NCBI RefSeq assembly: GCF_937888285.1
Contig: NZ_CALART010000089.1
Coordinates: 1-64,000, forward strand
Direction: 5' to 3'
Length of the DNA stretch: 64,000 nucleotides
Source: an uncultured Aquimonas sp.
GTDB taxonomy: Bacteria > Pseudomonadota > Gammaproteobacteria > Xanthomonadales > Xanthomonadaceae
The notes beneath the pieces were generated by a model, which worked only from the letters and a program-made list of their open reading frames with translations, was not told the origin of the DNA and searched no databases. This document shows positions 19,275 to 27,274 of this stretch, one piece after another (the stretch's first letter is position 1; each line of letters opens with the position of its first letter). Made by a program: the position numbers and the translations under genes.

Positions 19275-20861
19275 ATGCGCCCACCCCGCTCCTGCATTGC
19301 TGCCTTCGCCCTGCTGCTCGCCTGGGCCCTGCCCGCTCGCGCCGCGCAGGCCGTGGCCGCGGAGACGCTGGAGCGCGGCAATGGCCCCGAGCCTTCGACG
19401 CTGGACGCCCATCGCTGCCAGGAGATTGCCTGCGCCAACGTGCTGCGCGATCTGTACGAGGGCCTGGTCGCGGAAGACGCGCAGGGCGCCCTGATCCCCG
19501 GCCTCGCCGAGATCTGGCAGCGCAGCGAGGATGGGCTCGCGTGGACCTTCACCCTGCGCGAGCACGCGCGCTGGAGCGATGGCCAGGCCATTGATGCCGC
19601 GCAGGTGGCTTCCAGCTTCCGCCGCGCCTTCGATCCGGCCACCGCCGCGCCGCTGGCGCCGCTGCTGTACGCGATCGAGAACGCCGCCGAGGTGCAGTCA
19701 GGCCGGGCGCCGCCGGACGCGCTCGGCGTCGAGGCCCTCGACGCGCGGACCCTGCGCATCCGCCTGCAGGAACCCATCGACCTGCTGCCGCGCCTGACCC
19801 TGCCGATCGCGTTTCCGCTGCGCATCGACGCCGTCGAGGCCCACGGCAGCGGCCACACCCAGCCGGGCCGGCTGATCGGCAACGGCGCCTACGCTCTCGA
19901 AGCATGGCGGCCGCAGTCGATGATCACGCTCACGCGCAATCCGCACTTCCACACGCCCGCAGCCATCGAGCGCGTGCGCTTCCACGTCACCGAGGATGCT
20001 GCCAGCGAACTCAAGCGCTACGCCGCCGGTGATCTGCACATCACCGAGACGGTGCCGCCGGGCCGGCTGGACCGGCTGCGCGCGCGCTTCGGCGACGAGC
20101 TTCGCATCAGCCCCTACCTCGGCGTGTTCTTTCTGGGCCTGAACATCGAGCGCGCGCCTCTCGATTCCAAAGCTCTGCGCGAAGCGCTGAACCTCAGCCT
20201 CGACCGCGAGCTGCTGGTGCGCGCAGTGACGGGCATGGGCGAAGCGCCCGCCTACACCCTGGTGCCGCCGGGCGTGCGCGGGCACAGCCCCGTCGAGCCC
20301 GAGTGGACGCGGTGGACGCCCCAACAGCGGCTTGAGCGCGCCCGTGCGGCCTATGCAGAGGCCGGCTACTCGGCGGAGAACCCGGCGCGACTCACGCTGC
20401 GCTACAACACCTCGACCGTGCATCGCCGCGTCGCGCTGGCGGTGGCGGCGATGTGGCGCGAGCAGCTCGGGGTGATCACCGAATTGCGCAACGAGGAGTG
20501 GAAGGTGTTCGTGGCCAATCGCCGGCAGCGCCGCGTGACCGAGGTCTTCCGCGGCGGCTGGATCGCCGACTACGACGACGCCGGCAGCTTCCTCGACCTG
20601 TTCGCCCCCGGCAGCCCGCTGAACTGGAGCGGCTATGCCGACGCCGGGTACGAGCGCCTGCTCGGCGCGGCGCGCGCGGCCAGCGATCCGGATGCGCGCG
20701 CACGCCTGCGCGGCGAAGCCGAGGCGCGTCTGCTCGACGCCTATCCGATCGTGCCGCTGTACTTCTACACCTCGAAGCATCTGGTCAGCCCGCGCCTGCG
20801 CGGCTTCGAGCCGAACCCGCTGGACCGCCAACCCAGCCGCTTCCTGCGCTTCGCCGAATGA
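19275..20861 (+). CDS. OppA/DppA-like periplasmic peptide-binding protein
   Basis: A 528-residue SBP_bac_5 family protein with a Sec signal peptide (hydrophobic core about residues 8-19, cleavage near ARAAQA). The family hallmark LIPGLAEIWQRSEDGLAWTF lies near residues 75-95, and the GNGAYAL and ELKRYAAGDLHITETVP stretches follow. It would bind oligopeptides in the periplasm and deliver them to a permease. Its TGA overlaps the ATG of the OppB gene (ATGA). Codons upstream of 19275 in the same frame lie within the antisense of exoD and were rejected. No OppC or ATPase genes follow. Confidence 0.9.
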   Translation: MRPPRSCIAAFALLLAWALPARAAQAVAAETLERGNGPEPSTLDAHRCQEIACANVLRDLYEGLVAEDAQGALIPGLAEIWQRSEDGLAWTFTLREHARWSDGQAIDAAQVASSFRRAFDPATAAPLAPLLYAIENAAEVQSGRAPPDALGVEALDARTLRIRLQEPIDLLPRLTLPIAFPLRIDAVEAHGSGHTQPGRLIGNGAYALEAWRPQSMITLTRNPHFHTPAAIERVRFHVTEDAASELKRYAAGDLHITETVPPGRLDRLRARFGDELRISPYLGVFFLGLNIERAPLDSKALREALNLSLDRELLVRAVTGMGEAPAYTLVPPGVRGHSPVEPEWTRWTPQQRLERARAAYAEAGYSAENPARLTLRYNTSTVHRRVALAVAAMWREQLGVITELRNEEWKVFVANRRQRRVTEVFRGGWIADYDDAGSFLDLFAPGSPLNWSGYADAGYERLLGAARAASDPDARARLRGEAEARLLDAYPIVPLYFYTSKHLVSPRLRGFEPNPLDRQPSRFLRFAE

Positions 20862-21772
20862 AGCTGCCGCGCCTCGCCTCACGCCTCCTGGAAGCCGCGC
20901 TGACCCTGTGGCTGCTGCTCAGTCTGTGCTTCGTGCTGCTGCGGCTGGCGCCGGGCGGGCCCTTCGACGGCGAGCGCGCGGCACCGCCCGAGATCGAAGC
21001 CGCACTGGCCCAGGCCTATCGGCTCGATGCGCCGCTGTGGCAACAGTACGTCGACTGGTTCGGCGGCCTGCTGCGCGGCGATCTGGGGCCGAGCTTCACC
21101 TATCCCGACCAGCAAGTCGGCGACCTGATCCTGCAGGCCCTGCCGGTGACACTGATCACCGGCGGCCTCGCCCTGCTGCTGGCGATCGCACTGGCCCTGC
21201 CGCTGGGCTGGCTGGCAGCGCGGGCGCACGGGCGCTGGCCGGATCGCCTGCTGATGGGCGTATCGGGTCTTGGCCTCGCGCTACCGAAGTACGTGGTCGC
21301 GCCGCTGCTGGTGCTGCTGTTCGCCGTGCTGCTGAAGTTGCTGCCGGCCGGTGGCTGGGGGCGAATCGATCAACTGGTGTTGCCGGTGCTGGCGCTCAGC
21401 CTGCCCAACCTCGCCTACGCGGCGCGGCTGGTGCGTGCGGGCCTGCTCGAAGCCTGGGAGTCCGACTGGTACCGCGCGGCGCGGGCACGCGGCCTGCCCT
21501 CGTCGAGCCTTCTGCTGCGGCACGCAGCGCCGGTGGCCCTGCTGCCGCTGCTGGCCTGGATCGCGCCGGCGGCGATCAACCTGCTGAGCGGCTCGGCGGT
21601 GGTCGAGCAGATCTTCGGCCTGCCGGGGCTGGGGCGCTATTTCGTGCAGGGCGCCCTCAATCGCGACTACACCCTGGTGCTGGGCGTGGTGGCGACGGTC
21701 GGCGTCGGTATCGTGCTGGTCAACGCAGCGGTCGACGGCCTGCGTGCGCGCATCGAACAGCGCGAGTCATAG
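20858..21772 (+). CDS. OppB/DppB-like ABC transporter permease
   Basis: A 304-residue inner-membrane permease close to the usual OppB length. It starts with an amphipathic segment and TM1 (about 12-30, LLLSLCFVLLRLAPGGPF), followed by five more helices. The EAA-loop region is WYRAARARGLPSSSLLLRHA, where the ATPase would dock. The start overlaps the OppA stop. The TAG stop lies inside the left end of a repeat element, and the expected OppC, OppD and OppF genes are absent downstream. It may use subunits encoded elsewhere. Confidence 0.9.
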   Translation: MKLPRLASRLLEAALTLWLLLSLCFVLLRLAPGGPFDGERAAPPEIEAALAQAYRLDAPLWQQYVDWFGGLLRGDLGPSFTYPDQQVGDLILQALPVTLITGGLALLLAIALALPLGWLAARAHGRWPDRLLMGVSGLGLALPKYVVAPLLVLLFAVLLKLLPAGGWGRIDQLVLPVLALSLPNLAYAARLVRAGLLEAWESDWYRAARARGLPSSSLLLRHAAPVALLPLLAWIAPAAINLLSGSAVVEQIFGLPGLGRYFVQGALNRDYTLVLGVVATVGVGIVLVNAAVDGLRARIEQRES

Positions 21773-21986
21773 GGTGCGCCCTGGCCCACCACAAGCTCGG
21801 CCGACACAAAACGCTTGCGCGCACGCACTTCGGTGCAACGGTGGGCCAGGGCTCGCGGTATGGCAGCCGCGATTCGGCTGCCCGCGCGGCTGAGCGCACG
21901 CTCATGTTCTTCGCTTCGAGCAACGCAGCGAATTGGCGAAACCGAGGCGAGGGTGGAGCCCATGGTGGCCCAGGGCCCACCCTATG
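21768..21986. repeat. 219-bp element with CATAGGGTG terminal inverted repeats
   Basis: The left end 21768-21791 and the inverted right end 21963-21986 match at 22 of 24 positions and both begin CATAGGGTG. The oppB TAG stop (21770-21772) is part of the left end. A related end lies at 3122 and a relative at 12790. No coding sequence is supportable inside. It is MITE-like in layout; no flanking target duplication was established. Confidence 0.7.
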
Positions 21987-22026
21987 AGAGGGCGTTGACT
22001 CAGGGCGACGTGGCGCCGAGCCGGTC

Positions 22027-25000
22027 CTAGCCCTGAGCGGGGGGTTCAAGCGGCCAGCGCAGCAGGTGCTCCTCCTGCGGTCGGGCGAACAGGTAGCCCT
22101 GGCCGGCGTCGCAGCCGAGCGCGCGCAGCACTGCGGCTTCCTCGTGGGTTTCGACGCCCTCGGCGACAGTGGCGAGGCCGAACTCCTCGGCCAGCGCGAG
22201 GATCGCCTTGACCACGCCCTGGCTGGTGACCGAGCGGCCCATGCCGCGCACGAAGCTCTGGTCGATCTTGAGGCGGTCCGGCCGCAGCCGACCCAGGTAG
22301 GCCAGCGATGAGAAGCCGGTGCCGAAGTCGTCGATGGCGAGCTTCAGGCCGCGTGCGCGCAGGCGATCGAGACGCCGCAGCACGGCCTCGGCATGGTCCA
22401 TCAGCACCGACTCGGTGAGCTCCAGCTCCAGCGCTTCCGCCGCCAGGCCGCTGTCGCTGAGCACGGCCTCGACCGTCGCCTCGAAATCCTCGCGCTTGAA
22501 CTGCAGGGTCGAGACATTGACCGACACCGGCACCGCCGGCAGGCCGCTCGCGCGCAGGCGCATCGCCGCGGCACAGGCCTCGCGCAGCACGAATTCCCCC
22601 AGCGGCACGATCAGGCCGGTGTCTTCCGCCAGCGGGATGAACTCGGCCGGCGAGATCAGGCCGCGCTGGGGATGCCGCCAGCGCACCAGCGCCTCATAGC
22701 CGGCCAGTGCATCCGTGCGCAGATCGATCTGCGCCTGGTAGACCACGAAGAACTCGCCGCGCTGCAGGCCGGCGCGCATCTCGGATTCGAGCGTCAGCGC
22801 CTGCAGGCTGCGCCCGGTGAACTCGCTGCGGAAGGCCTGCACCAGGTTGCGCCCGGCCATCTGTGCAGCGCCGAGCGCGAGCTCTGCGGCGCGGGCCAGG
22901 CCCTCGGCATCGGCGCTGTCCTGGGGACCGAGGGCGAAGCCGAGGCTGATGCCAAGCACCAGCTCACGGCCATCGACCTCGATCGGCTCGCACAGGGCGG
23001 CGTGGACCCGCATGGCCAGCGCCTGCGCATCCACGGATCCAGCGGCCGGCGCCAGCACCAGGAACTCGTCGGCGCTGATCCGCGACACCCAGGCTTCGGC
23101 GGGCAGCACGCGCGCCAGCCGGGTCGGCACCGCCCGCAGCAGCAGGTCGCCGGCGGCATAGCCCAGCGACTCGTTGATCTGGCGGAAGCGGTCGATGTCG
23201 ACGTGCATCAGCACCACGCCCGAGCCACCGGACTGCAGCTCCGCCTGCAGCGCCTGCATCAGCCGCTCGCGGCGCGGCAGTCCGGTCAGCAGGTCGTGGG
23301 CGCCGAGATACTCGATCCGCGATTCGAAGGCCTTGCGGTCCGAGGTCTCGACGAACTGGCCGATGTAGTGCAGCGGCTGGCCTTCGGCGTCGTCGACGCG
23401 GGTGATGGTCAACCACTGCGGATACACGCTGCCGTCGGCGCGGCGGTTCCAGATCTCGCCGTCCCAGCGGCCGCGCACGCGCAGCTCGGTCCACATCGCA
23501 CGGTAGAAGTCCGGCGGATGCTGGCCAGACGAGAGCAGCTTGGGCGAGCGCCCCAGCACCTGCTCACGCGGGTAGCCGGTGATGCTCTCGAAGGCGGCGT
23601 TGACATCGATGATCAGGCCGTCGGCGCTGCAGATCAGGATGCCGAGCTGGCTGCTTTCGAAGACCTCGCTGGCGAGCCGCAGCGCCGACTCCGCGCGCTT
23701 GCGCGCATCGATGTCGATCAGCACGCCGGCCAGCGCGCGGGGGTGGCCTGCGGCATCGCGTTCGACCACGGTGCCGCGACCGAGCAGCCAGCGGTAGCCG
23801 CCTTCGCTGCCGACGCGGAACTCCTCGTCGAGCAGGCTGGGACAGGGCTCGCCGGGGCGCAGGCGGCTGCGCAGTCGCTGCGCGTCATCGGGGTGCAGCA
23901 GGCGTTCCAGCAGGAACAGTGGGTCCGGACTGCCGTCGCGCGACTGCCCGAACTCGATGCTGGCGCTGGCGGCCGCGTGGCCGTCAATGAGGGCGGGCAG
24001 GTCCAGCTCGCTCGCACCCAGCATGCTCGCCGCCCGCGCCGACAGGCGAACCCGCGGCGGCGCCAGCTCCAGCTGCCAGGCCCCAAGTTCGGCTGCGTCC
24101 ATCGCCAGCCGCTCGCGGCGCTCGGCGCCGCGCCGGGCGTGCTCGGCGCGCAGCCGCGCGATCTGCTGCTCCAGGTCGCGCGCCAGCACTTCGAGCGCCG
24201 GCTTCCAGTCGTGCTCGCCGTGTCCGGCCTCGCTGGGCCAGGCCTCAAGCGTGGCGGGCTCCAAGGAATCGCCGATGCTGAAGACCTGCATCGGGAAGCG
24301 CCAGACCTCGTTGCCCGGGCCCGGCAGCTGGCCGGCGCCGAACAGCGGCGTGGCTGCGGGATCCTCGGCAAGGATGCGCGCCGCATGGAAAGCCTTGCTT
24401 TGCACCAGCAGCTCGCAGACGGTCTGCAGGCGCTCGGGCAGCGGCCGCTCCTCGACCAGGCAACGACTGCTGGCCAGGGCGAGCTGCTGGATCGATTGAT
24501 GACGGCGAAGGCGGGCGAAGCCGGCGTCCAAGGCACGGCCGATGGCGCCCAGCTCATCGCGACCACCGACCTCGGACGACAGGGGCACGTGGCCGCTGCG
24601 CAGGGCCTCGGCGGCGGACTGCAGGCGCGCGCTGCGGTCGAGCAGCTGCAGTCGCAGCCACCACCAGGCGAAGATCGCCGCGACGCCGAGGATCAGCGCC
24701 TCGGTGCGGAACACCCGGCGCAGGTTCCAGTGCGCTTCGGCCTCGGCCGCCGCGCTGTCGCCAATCAGCACGAGCAGACCGCGCTCGGGCGGATCGCTGC
24801 GCACCAGCACCGGCTCGACCTGCAGGCGCAGGGTGCCGTGCACCTGGCTGGCGCCCTGGTCCAGTCTCGCCGCATCCCATCCGGACAGCAGGGTGAGCAG
24901 CGGATCGGGCAGGCGCTGCCGCACCTCTTCGAAGGGTCGACCGGTATCGGAGCGACGCAGGCTGTGCACCACCCGGCCGGACGCATCCAGCTGCCAGGCT

Positions 25001-25278
25001 TCGACCACCAGCGCATACAGGCCGAGGCGGGTGACGATGCCGCGCGCGCCGCCGTTGTCGCCGAGCTCGGCGTAGCTGTCCAGGCGGCGTGCGGTGAGGT
25101 TGGCGAGCTCGCCGAGGTCCTGCCGCATCTCGGCGCGGGCGTGCTGCGTGGCCTGTCCGCTGCGCAGGTTGAACATCAGCAGCAGCGCGACCGCACACAG
25201 CGCGCTCAGCACCAGCGGCAGGCTGAAGCGTGCCGGCCAATGGCTCAGCAGGCGACGCAGTCCGCGCTCAGCGACCAT
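22027..25278 (-). CDS. PAS-GGDEF-EAL cyclic di-GMP phosphodiesterase with degenerate GGDEF
   Basis: A 1083-residue inner-membrane sensor. It has TM1 at about 19-37, a periplasmic region (about 38-195), TM2 at about 196-215, a HAMP-like linker, a probable GAF-like region, two PAS domains (about 395-530 and 535-650), a GGDEF domain and an EAL domain (about 830-1075). The GGDEF motif is replaced by SADEF, so cyclase activity is unlikely. The EAL motif YEALVRW, ELTESVLMD, DDFGTGFSSL and KIDQSFV are intact, so it should hydrolyse cyclic di-GMP. Its ATG overlaps the end of the substrate-binding protein gene by 11 bases, suggesting that the binding protein controls it. Confidence 0.92.
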   Translation of the reverse strand: MVAERGLRRLLSHWPARFSLPLVLSALCAVALLLMFNLRSGQATQHARAEMRQDLGELANLTARRLDSYAELGDNGGARGIVTRLGLYALVVEAWQLDASGRVVHSLRRSDTGRPFEEVRQRLPDPLLTLLSGWDAARLDQGASQVHGTLRLQVEPVLVRSDPPERGLLVLIGDSAAAEAEAHWNLRRVFRTEALILGVAAIFAWWWLRLQLLDRSARLQSAAEALRSGHVPLSSEVGGRDELGAIGRALDAGFARLRRHQSIQQLALASSRCLVEERPLPERLQTVCELLVQSKAFHAARILAEDPAATPLFGAGQLPGPGNEVWRFPMQVFSIGDSLEPATLEAWPSEAGHGEHDWKPALEVLARDLEQQIARLRAEHARRGAERRERLAMDAAELGAWQLELAPPRVRLSARAASMLGASELDLPALIDGHAAASASIEFGQSRDGSPDPLFLLERLLHPDDAQRLRSRLRPGEPCPSLLDEEFRVGSEGGYRWLLGRGTVVERDAAGHPRALAGVLIDIDARKRAESALRLASEVFESSQLGILICSADGLIIDVNAAFESITGYPREQVLGRSPKLLSSGQHPPDFYRAMWTELRVRGRWDGEIWNRRADGSVYPQWLTITRVDDAEGQPLHYIGQFVETSDRKAFESRIEYLGAHDLLTGLPRRERLMQALQAELQSGGSGVVLMHVDIDRFRQINESLGYAAGDLLLRAVPTRLARVLPAEAWVSRISADEFLVLAPAAGSVDAQALAMRVHAALCEPIEVDGRELVLGISLGFALGPQDSADAEGLARAAELALGAAQMAGRNLVQAFRSEFTGRSLQALTLESEMRAGLQRGEFFVVYQAQIDLRTDALAGYEALVRWRHPQRGLISPAEFIPLAEDTGLIVPLGEFVLREACAAAMRLRASGLPAVPVSVNVSTLQFKREDFEATVEAVLSDSGLAAEALELELTESVLMDHAEAVLRRLDRLRARGLKLAIDDFGTGFSSLAYLGRLRPDRLKIDQSFVRGMGRSVTSQGVVKAILALAEEFGLATVAEGVETHEEAAVLRALGCDAGQGYLFARPQEEHLLRWPLEPPAQG

Positions 25279-26359
25279 CGCGCGAGGTCCCGGTCGACTG
25301 CGGCTGCACGCCTGGCATCAGCAGACCGCCCGCCTGCGGCGTCGACGGAGCCTGCGGCAGCTGCAGCAGCGTCGCGAACCGTGGCAGCAGTCGCTGCAGG
25401 GCGGTATCCGCGCCGGACAGCAGGGCCTGGCTGCGCGCTGCCGCAAGAAAGTCGATGCCATCCAGGGCCCGCCGGTACTCGTTCTCGCTCAAGCCCGTGC
25501 CGGGCACCAGCCGATCCAGCGGCAGCGCATCGCCTGCAGCAAACGGCGCCACCGCCTGATCCCAGGCCACCAGCAGCTGCCGCAGCTCGCGCTCACGTTC
25601 AAGCAGGACGGCTTCGCGCACGACCAGCACGTCGTAGACCAGGCCGGTGAGTTCGCGCGTGCTGTGCAGCAGGATGTGGCCCTCGCCAACCAGACGGCTG
25701 AGCAGGGGCTCATAGGCAACGATGGCATCGACATCGGCATCGGCCCAGCGCCGCGCCAGATGCTGTGCGCGCACCTCGACCGGCCGCACCTGCCTCGCGT
25801 CCAGACCCTCGGCCTTGAGGGCCGCCGCCAGCACCAGGCCTCCGACCGCACTGTCCTCCACCAGGATCCGCCGCCCCGCAAGGCCGACGGCAGGATCGAG
25901 ACCCGCGCGCAGGACCACGCCATCGGCACCGCGCGATTCCGAGAGCACCGCGATCACCCGCAGGTCGTGCAGGCGCGCGCGCAGGCGCAGGGCTTCGTCG
26001 AGGGTGACGGCAGCGGCATCGACGCGGCCATCGCCGAGCGCGCCGAGGGTGTCGGTGGCCGAAGGCAGCTCGACCAGACGCATGCCAGGCGGCAGGCGCT
26101 CCTGTTCGCGCAACAGGACCAGCGGGTCGTAGCCCAGCCACGGCCCCACGGCCACCACCAGCGGCGGATGCGGGGGTGGTGCGCTGGCGACCACGGCCAG
26201 CAGCCCGACGATGCCGAGGACGGCCAGGGTCGCCAGCAGGCCGATCCGGCGCTCGCGCCGCTGCGGCGCGAGCGGCGGGTCGGGCTGGTGGTGGGAGCGG
26301 GACTCGCGCACGCCGCGGACTTCCGGGTTCGGGAAAGCCTGCCGAGGTGCAAGCCACAT
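25268..26359 (-). CDS. Membrane-anchored NMT1/SsuA-like substrate-binding protein
   Basis: About 363 residues. An arginine-rich start is followed by one hydrophobic helix (IGLLATLAVLGIVGLLAVV), then a type II periplasmic binding fold. Typical features are VGPWLGYDPLVLLREQE, a VDAAAVTLDEAL segment and a VDAIVAYEPLLSRL segment of the nitrate/taurine/thiamine-precursor binding family. No permease or ATPase gene adjoins it; instead its end overlaps the PAS-GGDEF-EAL gene. It is therefore probably a periplasmic sensor module, which is inference from context. The start is uncertain: ATG 26359 is taken, but a GTG at 26311 is also possible and neither has a strong ribosome binding site. Confidence 0.75.
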   Translation of the reverse strand: MWLAPRQAFPNPEVRGVRESRSHHQPDPPLAPQRRERRIGLLATLAVLGIVGLLAVVASAPPPHPPLVVAVGPWLGYDPLVLLREQERLPPGMRLVELPSATDTLGALGDGRVDAAAVTLDEALRLRARLHDLRVIAVLSESRGADGVVLRAGLDPAVGLAGRRILVEDSAVGGLVLAAALKAEGLDARQVRPVEVRAQHLARRWADADVDAIVAYEPLLSRLVGEGHILLHSTRELTGLVYDVLVVREAVLLERERELRQLLVAWDQAVAPFAAGDALPLDRLVPGTGLSENEYRRALDGIDFLAAARSQALLSGADTALQRLLPRFATLLQLPQAPSTPQAGGLLMPGVQPQSTGTSRDGR

Positions 26360-26542
26360 GCCGCAAATTTCCGCAGCGGCGTTGCATCCGTGCATGCCGG
26401 GCGCGCTGCTCCGCGGGCGTCGGCGCGCAGGCCGCACGACGGTACAGGACTTGCTTTCCGACCACACCGCCCCAGCGCGGCAAGGCCGAACGTCGGCCGC
26501 CCGTCCATCGATCCAGCCGTCCATCGATCCAGGAGTCGTGAC

Positions 26543-27112
26543 ATGAGTGCACCCGCCGAGCCCCGCGGCACCCGCGTGCGGATCCCCGACCCGAACTGGG
26601 ACAAGATGCGCGAGACGGTGCTGATGATGGAGCTCGCGGTCGGCCAGATCGAAGGCGCGATGCGCGACAGCGACAGCTCGGTCGAGGTGCTCACCGACAC
26701 CTTCACCATCATGGCCAAGCACATGGGCGTGATCGCGGAAGACGCGAGCCGGCTGCCGGAAGACGGCGAGCTCGGCGAGATCCGGCGTCGGATGTCCGGC
26801 GCCGCCTCGCAGGTGACCGGCATGGTCCACCAGTCGATCATCGCCTTCCAGTTCTACGACCGCCTGGTGCAGCGGCTCAGCCACGTCAGCCACAGCCTGG
26901 AGTGGCTGGCCGAGGTGGTCAGCGACGAGCAGCGCGCGACGACGCCCGACCAGTGGGTGGCGCTGCAGGAGAAGATCCGCGCCCGCTACTCGATGCCGGA
27001 AGAGGTCGAGATGTTCGAGGCGGTGCTGCTGCACGGCAAGAGCGTGCAGCAGGCGCTGGCGGACTTCATGGAGAAGATGAAGAACAAGGGCGACGACATC
27101 GAGCTGTTCTGA
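26543..27112 (+). CDS. Conserved helical protein of unknown function, possible CheZ-like partner
   Basis: I do not recognise this 189-residue protein with confidence. It is predicted to be cytoplasmic and almost all helical. The central segment HQSIIAFQFYDRLVQRLSHV (near residue 95) resembles the QDxxxQ-type helix of CheZ phosphatases. The last residues, DDIELF, look like the short acidic-hydrophobic tail by which CheZ and some other proteins bind response regulators. ATG 26543 follows AGGAG by about nine bases. It is divergent from the substrate-binding protein gene, whose partner controls cyclic di-GMP. A chemotaxis or two-component role is only a suggestion. Confidence 0.6.
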   Translation: MSAPAEPRGTRVRIPDPNWDKMRETVLMMELAVGQIEGAMRDSDSSVEVLTDTFTIMAKHMGVIAEDASRLPEDGELGEIRRRMSGAASQVTGMVHQSIIAFQFYDRLVQRLSHVSHSLEWLAEVVSDEQRATTPDQWVALQEKIRARYSMPEEVEMFEAVLLHGKSVQQALADFMEKMKNKGDDIELF

Positions 27113-27127
27113 GGCGTGCTGGGGCAA

Positions 27128-27274
27128 GACTGATCAAGTCCCTCCTGGCCTTGACCAGGGGTCGCGTGTCCGGCACATGTCCGGACTCGCTTGCGCTGGA
27201 TCAAGCGCATACGCGCTCGATCCGCGGGCGCGCCCTCCATGGCGCGCGGCAACGCTGAATTCTTCAGCGTTGCC
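27128..27274. repeat. Four-hairpin intergenic repeat, copy B
   Basis: The core 27132-27274 aligns with 9551-9693 without gaps (16 differences in 143). The stem at 27248-27274 (GGCAACGCTGAA/TTCAGCGTTGCC) differs from copy A by a G-C for A-T exchange on both arms and by A-T for G-T, so pairing is kept. The outer stem 27128-27156 also shows a T-A for G-C exchange. The copy fills the gap between two convergent genes and abuts the TAG of the methyltransferase gene at 27275-27277. Confidence 0.85.

Noticed and set aside
22393..25650. A 1085-codon open frame on the plus strand opposite the PAS-GGDEF-EAL gene
   Set aside because: The composition (Gln, Ala, Arg and His rich) has no domain signature. 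It is a shadow frame caused by high third-position GC. The same holds for long antisense frames at 4383-6803, 32574-35522, 44422-47772, 54342-55934 and 60699-62378.
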